NCBI GenBank assembly: GCA_020434085.1
Contig: JAGRBM010000498.1
Span: 1 to 7,307 of the forward strand
Length of the DNA: 7,307 nucleotides
Reading direction: 5' to 3'
From: Chrysiogenia bacterium
Lineage (GTDB): Bacteria; JAGRBM01
Each line of letters starts with the position of its first letter. Within the stretch, counting starts at the first letter, position 1. Below are positions 1 through 7,307 of the stretch, one piece after another. Below the pieces are notes generated by a model. That model had not been told where the DNA came from, did not search any database, and saw nothing but the letters and a program-made list of their open reading frames with translations. Position numbers and translations under genes: made by a program.

Positions 1-46
1 ACCCCGCCCCTACAAGACTTTCCGTAGGGGCGGGGTCTACCCGCCC
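1..46. repeat. GC-rich palindromic intergenic repeat
   Basis: Positions 1-13 (ACCCCGCCCCTAC) are the exact reverse complement of 24-36, giving a perfect 13-bp stem with a 10-nt loop. The right arm overlaps a second, smaller palindrome: GGGCGGG at 28-34 can pair with CCCGCCC at 40-46. The stretch 27-46 recurs with one mismatch at 2768-2787 downstream of purA, so this is a dispersed REP-like element and not a one-off hairpin. No T-run follows on the plus strand, so I do not call it a terminator for an upstream gene in that direction. The element may extend left of the window. Confidence 0.7.
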
Positions 47-79
47 GCCTCTCACAACCCGCAAACGACCCCGCCGTCG

Positions 80-109
80 TTGACCAGCTCACCACGGCAG
101 GGCTAGTGT
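80..109 (+). promoter_or_regulatory. Possible sigma70-type promoter for hisZ-purA
   Basis: TTGACC at 80-85 matches the -35 consensus at five of six positions. TAGTGT at 104-109, after an 18-bp spacer, is a poor -10 (three of six). A perfect 6-bp inverted repeat (AACGAC 64-69, GTCGTT 76-81) overlaps the left edge of the -35 box and could be an operator half-site pair or chance. This is a weak call based on consensus matching only. Confidence 0.28.
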
Positions 110-173
110 TCGCCCGAAATCCGATCAGCCACGCCGCCAGGCAGGCAGGGGGGTTTCGCCCGGAAGGAGCCCG

Positions 174-2720
<2,547 letters not shown>

Positions 2721-2721
<1 letters not shown>

Positions 2722-2749
2722 AACAAAAAAGGACGGGCACAGCCCGTCC
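2721..2749 (-). terminator. Intrinsic terminator of tetR (minus strand)
   Basis: A perfect 8-bp stem (GGACGGGC 2731-2738, GCCCGTCC 2742-2749) closes a 3-nt loop. Read on the minus strand it is followed immediately by TTTTTTGTTT (complement of 2721-2730), the classic intrinsic terminator layout. Its T-run reaches the purA stop codon. On the plus strand the sequence after the stem is not T-rich, so it serves mainly the minus-strand transcript. Confidence 0.8.
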
Positions 2750-2767
2750 GGTTCGACAAAGATTTAA

Positions 2768-2796
2768 GGGGCGGGCTCTACCCGCCCTTTTCTTTT
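2768..2796 (+). terminator. Intrinsic terminator of purA, made from a repeat copy
   Basis: GGGCGGG (2769-2775) pairs with CCCGCCC (2781-2787) around the loop CTCTA, followed by TTTTCTTTT (2788-2796) on the plus strand. Its last bases overlap the tetR stop codon (complement of 2795-2797). The 20-bp core 2768-2787 is 19/20 identical to 27-46 in front of hisZ, so a dispersed palindromic element appears to supply the stem. Confidence 0.78.
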
Positions 2797-3397
2797 ATCC
2801 GGGCTCCAGCCCCAGCAGGTGCTTGCTGGCTTTCTCCACCAGCTTTCCGGGCTCGGCAATCTCGGCGTCGGCGACGCGCAGGACGATGATGCCGGCAAGC
2901 GTGGCGACAAAGAGGGTTGCACGGTCGCGGGCCTCGTCCTCTGAGAGCTTGGGACCGGTGTGCTGGAGCTGCTTGGAAAGCAACTCCGTGTAGCTGCGCA
3001 TCAGGGTGCGGAGCAGCCCCGGCAGGTGCCCGCCCACAGCGTCGGCCTCCAGCACCACGGCCAGCAGCATGCGCATACGCTCGGACTGCTCGACGAAGTA
3101 GTCGAACTCCGAGGCGCTGAGCACGGGGCTCGGTGCCTTGCCCGCTTCGGCGGGGCGCTTCTCGGCCATCATGGACTGGATGTCGTCCATCATGTGATTG
3201 AAGATCGCCTGAAGGAGCCCTTCCTTGGATCGGAAGTGCCAGAACACGGTCGCGGTGGAGATGTCGCACTGTTTGGCGATCATCGCGACCGAGGTGGCGC
3301 GGTAGCCGCGCTCGGCAAACAGGGCGACGGCCGCGCCAATGATCTGCGCGCGGGTCTTCTCGCCCTCGATCTCTTTCTTGGTCTTCTGGCGGGACAT
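2795..3397 (-). CDS. TetR/AcrR-family transcriptional regulator
   Basis: This is a one-component DNA-binding repressor-type protein: an N-terminal helix-turn-helix binds an operator as a dimer and a variable C-terminal domain senses a ligand. The 200-residue length is typical. Residues 15-62 form the TetR_N domain (TRAQIIGAAVALFAERGYRA, then MIAKQCDISTATVFWHF with the recognition helix around 46-54, then RSKEGLL). The C-terminal 130 residues are mostly helical and do not identify a ligand. I chose ATG 3397, giving MSRQKTKKEIEGEKTR, a normal TetR N-terminus. The frame continues upstream to a TTG at 3463, but that start would pass through promoter-like DNA and no ribosome site supports it. The ribosome site for ATG 3397 is itself weak (CAGGG). 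The gene follows panE on the same strand across a foldback repeat, and its target is unknown. Autoregulation is common in the family but is inferred here. Confidence 0.9.
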   Translation of the reverse strand: MSRQKTKKEIEGEKTRAQIIGAAVALFAERGYRATSVAMIAKQCDISTATVFWHFRSKEGLLQAIFNHMMDDIQSMMAEKRPAEAGKAPSPVLSASEFDYFVEQSERMRMLLAVVLEADAVGGHLPGLLRTLMRSYTELLSKQLQHTGPKLSEDEARDRATLFVATLAGIIVLRVADAEIAEPGKLVEKASKHLLGLEPG

Positions 3398-3434
3398 TGG
3401 CCCTGATCCCTGTTGATCCCCGGTTTGAAAGGGC

Positions 3435-3463
3435 ATCTTAGGGAGTTGGACGGCGCGGAGCAA
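3435..3463 (-). promoter_or_regulatory. Possible promoter of tetR
   Basis: Read on the minus strand, TAAGAT (complement of 3435-3440) is a four-of-six -10 box, and TTGCTC (complement of 3458-3463) is a three-of-six -35 at an ideal 17-bp spacing. This would give a leader of about 30 nt before ATG 3397. The leader contains TGATCCC twice (3404-3410 and 3414-3420), exactly 10 bp apart, a possible regulator contact site. This is consensus evidence only. Confidence 0.28.
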
Positions 3464-3471
3464 ACAGGCCC

Positions 3472-3576
3472 GATCCCCTCTCCCTCTGGGAGGGGGTCAG
3501 GGTGAGAGTTCTGGTGCCGCAAAGCCTGAACCCTCGCCCTCGCTTCGCTCGACCTCTCCCAGAGGGAGAGGGGATC
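3472..3576. repeat. Long foldback (MITE/REP-like) repeat between panE and tetR
   Basis: The ends are a perfect 21-bp inverted repeat (3472-3492 with 3556-3576), starting GATCCCCTCTCC and ending GGAGAGGGGATC. Inside, GGTC 3495-3498 pairs with GACC 3551-3554, and 3499-3511 pairs with 3528-3540 except for one mismatch and one G-U. The whole element can therefore fold into one hairpin with a 10-nt bulge (3541-3550). Translated on the minus strand it gives the HPDPLPEGEG peptide, familiar from spurious ORFs over widespread genomic repeats. It starts 9 bp after the panE stop. I see no target-site duplication. It may block or stabilise the 3' end of the panE transcript, but there is no T-run after it on the minus strand. 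Confidence 0.8.
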
Positions 3577-3585
3577 ATATTCTGA

Positions 3586-4524
3586 TTACTGTTTCTTCCG
3601 TCGCTCTTCGTACAAATCCAGGAGCGTATAGAAAATCCTGAGCGTCGGGGTGGGCACGCCGGCGGCCTCGCCCATCTTCACGACGACGCCGCAGAGGGCT
3701 TCGTGCTCGACTGGTCGGTTTGCCGAAACGTCCCAGGCCATCGAGGTCCGCACGTCGGGCAGCCCCATGGTCGCCTGGATGTGGCGGTCGGCGTGTTTGT
3801 AGTCCAGGGCAATGCCGCTTGCCTGCGCCACGTCGACAACCTCGTACATCGCGCGGCGCACCAGCTCGCGGGTCTCCTCGCGCCCGAGCAGCTCCAGCGG
3901 GCTGCATCCGGAGATCGCCGAGAGAGTGTTGAGCGAGGCATTCCACACCAGCTTGCGCCACTTGTCGGCGCGGATGTCCTGGCTGCGGATGGTCTGGATC
4001 TTCGCCTCGGTGAGCGCGGTCGCAATTTTCTCGATGGCCTCGGGCGTCTTCTCCGGATCGGAGTAGCCGATGTCCCCGAGCGTGATGATTCCCGAGGCGA
4101 AGTGGCGCACCACGCCGGGCGCCTCGGTCAGCGCGCTCACGTAGCAGGTACCGCCCAAAATCTCGGCATGGGGAAAGCGCTCGCGCAGAAAGTCCTCGGT
4201 CTCCACCCCGTTCTGGAGGGGAAGCCAGTAGCAGCCCGGCACTGCCAGTGCGTCGAGTCCCTCGGCTGCGGCCTGGTTCTGGTAGCTCTTCACGCACCAG
4301 AGGATCAGGTCGAAGGGCCCGGCTTTTGCGAACTCCGCCGCCGGAAGCGCGCGCACGTCCACGTGTTTGCTCTCGCCCTTTTCAAAGTGCAGCGTGAGCC
4401 CGTTCTGCGAGAGCGCTTCGAGCGTCTTGCCGCGCGCCATGAACGTGACCTCCGCACCGCCGAGCGCGAGCATCCCGCCGTAGTAACCGCCAACCCCGCC
4501 CGGGCCGACCACACCGATTCGCAT
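3586..4524 (-). CDS. panE: Ketopantoate reductase family protein (2-dehydropantoate 2-reductase, PanE/ApbA)
   Basis: The family reduces 2-dehydropantoate to pantoate with NADPH, a cytoplasmic step towards pantothenate and coenzyme A. The 312-residue protein begins with a Rossmann fold: the GPGGVGGYYG dinucleotide loop (7-16) and Arg31, placed as in enzymes that bind the NADPH 2'-phosphate. Next come VKSYQ (78-82) with Lys79 and LQNGV (103-107). The C-terminal helical domain has KWRKLVWNASLNTLSA (188-203), with the expected catalytic Lys191 and Asn195, and VEHEALCG (272-279), where Glu273 matches the substrate-binding or catalytic glutamate. ATG 4524 is chosen because GGAGGA lies 7 nt upstream and the Rossmann strand starts at once; a longer frame to 4569 adds an unlikely 15 residues. 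The next gene on this strand is tetR, beyond the foldback repeat. Some members of this family act on other 2-keto acids, and no other pantothenate gene is in view, so the exact substrate is inferred. Confidence 0.85.
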   Translation of the reverse strand: MRIGVVGPGGVGGYYGGMLALGGAEVTFMARGKTLEALSQNGLTLHFEKGESKHVDVRALPAAEFAKAGPFDLILWCVKSYQNQAAAEGLDALAVPGCYWLPLQNGVETEDFLRERFPHAEILGGTCYVSALTEAPGVVRHFASGIITLGDIGYSDPEKTPEAIEKIATALTEAKIQTIRSQDIRADKWRKLVWNASLNTLSAISGCSPLELLGREETRELVRRAMYEVVDVAQASGIALDYKHADRHIQATMGLPDVRTSMAWDVSANRPVEHEALCGVVVKMGEAAGVPTPTLRIFYTLLDLYEERRKKQ

Positions 4525-4578
4525 GAGGGAATCCTCCGAGTGGGGAAAGGTAGCGGGTAGGTCGTGCACAAGCCAGCT

Positions 4579-4601
4579 ACCGGCGTCAGAGATTCGCCGG
4601 T
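4579..4601. other. Hairpin in the panE leader
   Basis: ACCGGCG at 4579-4585 is the perfect reverse complement of CGCCGGT at 4595-4601, with a 9-nt loop. It lies 55-77 nt upstream of the panE ATG, between the larger palindrome and the ribosome site, so the leader could hold two consecutive stems. On the plus strand TCGCCTTTT follows almost at once, making it a weak terminator-like shape there, but no plus-strand gene needs one. Confidence 0.45.
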
Positions 4602-4610
4602 TCGCCTTTT

Positions 4611-4652
4611 CTCAACGTGCACGTGCACCTGCACGAGCACGTGCACGTTGAG
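4611..4652. repeat. GTGCAC-based palindrome upstream of panE
   Basis: Positions 4611-4626 (CTCAACGTGCACGTGC) are exactly complementary to 4637-4652, giving 16 perfect base pairs around a 10-nt spacer. The element is built from repeated GTGCAC hexamers (4617, 4623, 4641), with one more at 4564 outside it. It lies in the 231-bp gap between panE and nfu, and its composition differs from the surrounding coding DNA. Read as protein it gives low-complexity Thr-Cys or His-Val runs, which argues against coding. It could be a REP-like repeat, a leader structure or a protein-binding palindrome. Confidence 0.75.
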
Positions 4653-4661
4653 CTATTCCGA

Positions 4662-4688
4662 ATTATGCGGCTTTTGCGGGAGCAGCAA
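4662..4688 (-). promoter_or_regulatory. Possible promoter of panE
   Basis: In a short AT-richer stretch, CATAAT on the minus strand (complement of 4662-4667) matches the -10 consensus at five of six positions. TTGCTG (complement of 4683-4688) is a weak -35 at a short 15-bp spacing. Initiation would fall near 4655, just before the 4611-4652 palindrome, giving panE a leader of about 130 nt that begins with a strong hairpin. Inferred from consensus only. Confidence 0.3.
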
Positions 4689-4707
4689 GAATGGTTGCCA
4701 CACGTAC

Positions 4708-4734
4708 AAAACGGGCCCCATCCGGGGCCCGTTT
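4708..4734 (-). terminator. Intrinsic terminator of the nfu-like gene
   Basis: AAACGGGCCCC (4709-4719) and GGGGCCCGTTT (4724-4734) form a perfect 11-bp stem with a 4-nt loop. On the minus strand the stem ends in TTTT (complement of 4708-4711), 21 nt beyond the nfu stop codon. The arrangement is nearly symmetric (TTT on the plus strand too), but only the minus strand has a gene running into it. Confidence 0.75.
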
Positions 4735-4755
4735 CGATTGATCTGATTCAGCAGC

Positions 4756-5031
4756 TCAGACCGAGACAACGGCCTCGATCTGGGGGAAGTGGTCCTTCAG
4801 GCGTTTTTCGACACCGAAGGTGAGTGTCATCTGGGACGAGGGGCAGCTCACGCACGCGCCCTGCAGACGAAGACGCACCACGCCCTCGTCGTAACCGATG
4901 AACTCACAGTCACCGCCGTCCATGCGAAGGCCGGGACGAATCTCCGCATCAATGACTTCCGCAATGGCGTCTTCGAGTTCTTCGTCGCTCATCTCGACCG
5001 ATGATTTTGCCTGTTCTGCCTCGGCGCTCAT
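4756..5031 (-). CDS. NifU-like (Nfu domain) iron-sulfur cluster protein
   Basis: This small cytoplasmic protein of 91 residues consists essentially of one Nfu domain (the NifU C-terminal domain), which binds a labile Fe-S cluster, usually shared between two subunits, and passes it to target enzymes. The signature is clear: an acidic helix (EELEDAIAEVIDAEIRPGL, 17-35), the MDGGDCEF block (37-44), then GACVSCPSSQMTL (58-70) with the cluster-ligand pair Cys60 and Cys63. It lacks the A-type domain of NfuA and the IscU-like domain of full NifU, so it is the stand-alone type. ATG 5031 is preferred over the upstream in-frame start at 5073 because AAGGAG sits 6 nt before it. No isc or suf gene is adjacent. 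A terminator follows and a promoter-like pair precedes it, so it looks monocistronic. No specific gene name is justified. Confidence 0.92.
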   Translation of the reverse strand: MSAEAEQAKSSVEMSDEELEDAIAEVIDAEIRPGLRMDGGDCEFIGYDEGVVRLRLQGACVSCPSSQMTLTFGVEKRLKDHFPQIEAVVSV

Positions 5032-5082
5032 GTTGTCTCCTTGCGCGGCGCACCCTGACGGCACGCCTCTCAAACTGGCCCC

Positions 5083-5110
5083 AGTATAGCCGCACGGGCG
5101 CCGGTGGCGA
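5083..5110 (-). promoter_or_regulatory. Likely sigma70-type promoter of the nfu-like gene
   Basis: On the minus strand TATACT (complement of 5083-5088) matches the -10 consensus at five of six positions, and TCGCCA (complement of 5105-5110) matches the -35 at four of six, with a 16-bp spacer. Transcription would start near 5076, leaving about 45 nt before ATG 5031. It is the best promoter match in this window, though still a consensus call. Confidence 0.42.
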
Positions 5111-5194
5111 GGGGGCCTGCCTCCACGTGGTGCGCCATGGATTTAGGGGGTGATCGTGCCATACTGGGCCCATTCCCGCCCTGGAGGAACCTCA

Positions 5195-6103
5195 ATGAAT
5201 CGCAAAATCGCCCTGCTTGGCCTGGTCCTGACCATCGGCCTGACACAAACCGGATGCAGCATTCTGGGATTCGGCCTGCACGGCCCCGAGCAGGAAGCCG
5301 TTCGCCCCGGCGAGCCCATGCGGGTCTACCCGGCGGGCCGCGCGCTTACCGGCAAGTCCCTGGACACCGTCCTCATCGACGCACAAATCACCCGCAAGGA
5401 AGTGCCGCTGACCAGCAACACGGTGCGCGACATCGCCTCGAAAACCCTCACCGCGGTGGTCAACGTCTTCAGCAAGCACACCCAGGGCAGGTTCCAGCTC
5501 CTGCCGCTGCTTCCCCTGCCCGGCACGACCTTTCCGGTGAGGATCGAAGGCACCGCGCTGGGCTCGGCCTTCTTCGTCCACCCCGACGGTTACCTGCTGA
5601 CCAACAACCACGTCATTGCCGGCGCGGAATCCATTACGGCCAAGACCTCCGACGACAAGGAATACGATCTCACCGTGATTGCGCGCGACCCGACCCTCGA
5701 TGCCGCGCTGCTCCGTGTGAGCGTGACGGGCGCGAAGTTCGACCACATCCCGCTGGGCGATTCGAGCCAGATTGCCGTCGGCGACTACGTCATCGCCATC
5801 GGCAACCCGCTGGGCCTGGGTCACTCCGTCACCCAGGGCATCATCAGCCAGACGCACCGCAACCTGCCGGGCATGGAGGAGGCGCTCGGACGAAAGATCG
5901 ACCTCATCCAGACCGACACGGCCATCAACCCGGGCAACTCGGGCGGGCCACTCATCACGACCACCGGTGCCGCTGTCGGAATCAACACCGCCATGCTTCG
6001 CGGCACGCAGGGCCTGAGCTTCGCGATCACTGCCAATGACATCCGCGATTTTGTGAAGAAAGTCCTCGCGGGCTCGGGACAGACCACGCAGCCCCGCCAG
6101 TAG
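5195..6103 (+). CDS. HtrA/DegP-like trypsin-type serine protease without PDZ domain, putative lipoprotein
   Basis: This is a predicted envelope serine endopeptidase of the S1C (HtrA/Deg) family, 302 residues long. The catalytic triad is visible: His139 in TNNHV, Asp169 in TLDAALL and Ser249 in the oxyanion motif NPGNSGGPL (245-253). The strand-and-loop framework GTALGSAFFVHPDGYLLTNN (119-138) and GDYVIAIGNPLGLGHSVTQG (196-215) are typical. The N-terminus has MNRK, a hydrophobic stretch (5-16) and Cys21 after TQTG, consistent with a lipoprotein signal. However, Gln at -3 is not a standard lipobox residue, so ordinary secretion is possible. Residues 22-95 are an uncharacterised linker. The chain ends about 22 residues after the protease core (SFAITANDIRDFV), where DegP or DegS would continue into PDZ domains. 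ATG 5195 has GGAGGA 6 nt upstream; the frame opens earlier, at 5150, without such support. It is divergent from nfu, and a flippase gene follows after 17 bp. Confidence 0.88.
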   Translation: MNRKIALLGLVLTIGLTQTGCSILGFGLHGPEQEAVRPGEPMRVYPAGRALTGKSLDTVLIDAQITRKEVPLTSNTVRDIASKTLTAVVNVFSKHTQGRFQLLPLLPLPGTTFPVRIEGTALGSAFFVHPDGYLLTNNHVIAGAESITAKTSDDKEYDLTVIARDPTLDAALLRVSVTGAKFDHIPLGDSSQIAVGDYVIAIGNPLGLGHSVTQGIISQTHRNLPGMEEALGRKIDLIQTDTAINPGNSGGPLITTTGAAVGINTAMLRGTQGLSFAITANDIRDFVKKVLAGSGQTTQPRQ

Positions 6104-6120
6104 GGACACCCGCAACAGCC

Positions 6121-7307
6121 GTGACCACAGAAAATCCCGCCGAACAAGCGGCCGAGCACCACCCCTCGCGGACGAGCCCGTCCCTGCGGGGTGCGGGCGT
6201 GGGACGCGGAATCCTCTTCCTGACGGCCAGTCGTGCAATTTTTCTGCTGACCCGGCTCGTCTACTTTTTCCTGCTCCCACGCCTGCTTTCGAGCCCGGCG
6301 GAATACGGCAACTTCGTCGTCGCCATCGGCATCGCCGTTGCCGCCAGCACGGTGTTCATCAACGGCACCCAGCAGGCAGTCTCCAAACTCAGCGCCGAGG
6401 AACCCGCGCTGGCCGACGCTGTGCGCACCGCCGCGCTGCGAAGCCGCCTGTGGATCTGCGCGCTGGTCCTGCTGGCGTTCTTCTTCGGTGCCGACGCTCT
6501 GGCCTCGCTCTTCAATGACGCCGCGCTCGCCCCGCTTTTTCGCGTGGGTGGCATCGTGGTTGCGGCCAACGGCTTTTTCGCCGTGCTCATGGGCGCGGCC
6601 AACGGGACGGGCCGTTTCGGCAAGCAGGCCTTCGCCGACATCTTCATGTCACTTTCCAAGCTCGCCCTCGTGCTGGGTGCGGCTGCCGGCGCGGGCTCCG
6701 CGCTGGCGAGCATCAGCGGCTTTGCCGGCGCGCAGGTGCTCGGGCTTGCCATTGCCGCCGTGCTCATCGGCGTGCGACCACTTGAAGGGAACTACCCCTT
6801 CAAGCGGCTCTGGCAATATGAGAGCGCGCTGCTGGCCTTCAGCCTGGTGATGAGCATCGCGGTGCAGTCCGATCTGTTCCTGCTCAAGGCCTTGCTTCCC
6901 GCCGGCGAGTCCGCCGGGCAGGCGGGCCTCTATGCCGCCGCGCAGATCTTCGCCCAGGTTCCCGCCGCGCTCACCATGTCGGTGAACCTCGTCATCCTGC
7001 CGGTGGTGGCCTCGGCCATTGCGCGCAAGGCCGATGCGGAGGCCCGCGAGTCCATCGAGAAGCTGCTCGGCCTCGCCCTCTTCGCCGTGCTCTGGGCCTG
7101 CCTGCTGATCTCGCTCAACGCGCCGGTCCTGATCGGCCTTGTCTATCCGGCCGAATACCTCCCCGCGGCGCCGGCTCTCCGGGTGCTCGTCTTCGGCGGC
7201 GCGGCGTTTACGATGCTGAGCATCTGCACCTCCATCGTCACCGCCGCGAGCCTGCCGCGCGTGAGTTTCGTGCTGGCGCTCGTCTACCTCGTCGCCACCT
7301 GGGGCAT
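6121..7307 (+). CDS. Oligosaccharide/polysaccharide flippase (MOP superfamily, Wzx-like), 3' truncated by window
   Basis: This is a predicted inner-membrane transporter of the polysaccharide-synthesis branch of the MOP (MATE-like) superfamily, which flips lipid-linked glycans for O-antigen, capsule or exopolysaccharide. An open frame of 395 codons runs off the window end. After about 30 polar residues there are roughly eleven hydrophobic segments (near 31-56, 61-80, 110-131, 140-160, 177-196, 201-218, 234-259, 269-300, 315-342, 352-375, 381 onward). Family-like features are PAEYGNF (59-65), SDLFLLK (250-256) with charged residues inside a membrane segment, GLYAAAQIFAQVP (269-281) and AEYLPAAPALRVL (344-356). 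The start is taken as GTG 6121, 17 nt after the protease stop. There is no good ribosome site (AGGGA at 6102-6106 is too far), suggesting translational coupling. GTG 6199 is an alternative that would remove the polar N-terminus, which contains a palindrome. The substrate cannot be told from sequence. Confidence 0.82.
   Translation, partial: MTTENPAEQAAEHHPSRTSPSLRGAGVGRGILFLTASRAIFLLTRLVYFFLLPRLLSSPAEYGNFVVAIGIAVAASTVFINGTQQAVSKLSAEEPALADAVRTAALRSRLWICALVLLAFFFGADALASLFNDAALAPLFRVGGIVVAANGFFAVLMGAANGTGRFGKQAFADIFMSLSKLALVLGAAAGAGSALASISGFAGAQVLGLAIAAVLIGVRPLEGNYPFKRLWQYESALLAFSLVMSIAVQSDLFLLKALLPAGESAGQAGLYAAAQIFAQVPAALTMSVNLVILPVVASAIARKADAEARESIEKLLGLALFAVLWACLLISLNAPVLIGLVYPAEYLPAAPALRVLVFGGAAFTMLSICTSIVTAASLPRVSFVLALVYLVATWG
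6160..6193. repeat. Imperfect palindrome at the start of the flippase gene
   Basis: CACCCC (6160-6165) pairs with GGGGTG (6188-6193), and GGACG (6170-6174) pairs with CGTCC (6179-6183), separated by a symmetric 4x4 internal loop and closed by the loop AGCC. It lies within codons 14-25 if GTG 6121 is the start, in the polar segment before the first membrane helix. It may be another REP-like element read through by translation, or a leader structure if translation begins at 6199. Confidence 0.45.

Noticed and set aside
3398-3463. N-terminal extension of TetR to TTG 3463
   Set aside because: The added residues do not resemble a TetR N-terminus, the start is a rare TTG without a ribosome site, and promoter-like boxes lie there.
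3280-3522. Minus-strand 80-codon frame starting HPDPLPEGEG
   Set aside because: Its start lies in the foldback repeat and its end is a shifted frame of tetR; the peptide is a known kind of repeat artefact.
3703-4560. Plus-strand open frame of 285 codons antisense to panE
   Set aside because: The panE frame carries all family motifs and a good ribosome site. The antisense frame has none.
4564-4746. Plus-strand small frame with a Thr-Cys repeat run
   Set aside because: It is the translation of the GTGCAC palindrome and the nfu terminator, with no ribosome site and no coding signal.
5138-5165. Promoter for the HtrA-like gene (CATACT as -10)
   Set aside because: The -10 is four of six but no -35 better than three of six occurs at acceptable spacing, so the match is at background level.
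5104-6039. Plus-strand Arg/Pro/His-rich frame overlapping the HtrA-like gene
   Set aside because: It is an alternative frame of the protease gene, with extreme composition and no motif.
5192-6280. Minus-strand open frame of 362 codons antisense to the HtrA-like gene
   Set aside because: It is the complement of a protease with an intact catalytic triad; its composition is that of an antisense shadow and no domain is visible.

Overview
The window is a GC-rich bacterial chromosome segment with seven genes and unusually many intergenic palindromes. GC-rich third codon positions, the hisZ-purA pair, a stand-alone Nfu protein and a putative lipoprotein suggest a Gram-negative, proteobacteria-like organism (perhaps of the former 'Deltaproteobacteria'). 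The sequence alone does not fix the genus. Apart from the foldback repeats I see no mobile element, and there is no tRNA, rRNA or CRISPR array.

Layout. Positions 1-173 hold a GC-rich palindromic repeat and a possible promoter. Then hisZ (histidine biosynthesis, regulatory subunit of ATP phosphoribosyltransferase) and purA (adenylosuccinate synthetase) run on the plus strand, 37 bp apart. purA converges on a TetR-family regulator on the minus strand, and the two genes are separated by two interlocked intrinsic terminators, one per direction. Upstream of tetR and also on the minus strand is a ketopantoate reductase family gene (panE-like). A foldback repeat of about 105 bp lies between panE and tetR. 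Upstream of panE is a palindrome-rich leader, then the terminator of a minus-strand Nfu iron-sulfur protein gene. Divergent from nfu, on the plus strand, are a PDZ-less HtrA-type serine protease with a lipoprotein-like N-terminus and, 17 bp later, a multi-membrane-segment polysaccharide flippase cut by the window end.

How the genes relate. hisZ and purA are housekeeping biosynthesis genes and a common bacterial pairing. panE (pantothenate/CoA route) and nfu (Fe-S delivery) are also housekeeping-like, but each appears to have its own promoter or terminator, so they are probably separate transcription units. The protease and flippase probably form an envelope-related operon whose remainder lies beyond the window.

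I did not find a convincing undescribed multi-gene system. The points most worth a second look are the palindromic elements (a 20-mer present twice, one copy serving as a terminator; a large foldback; a GTGCAC-based palindrome probably at the 5' end of the panE transcript), the interlocked convergent terminators, and the PDZ-less HtrA next to a flippase.
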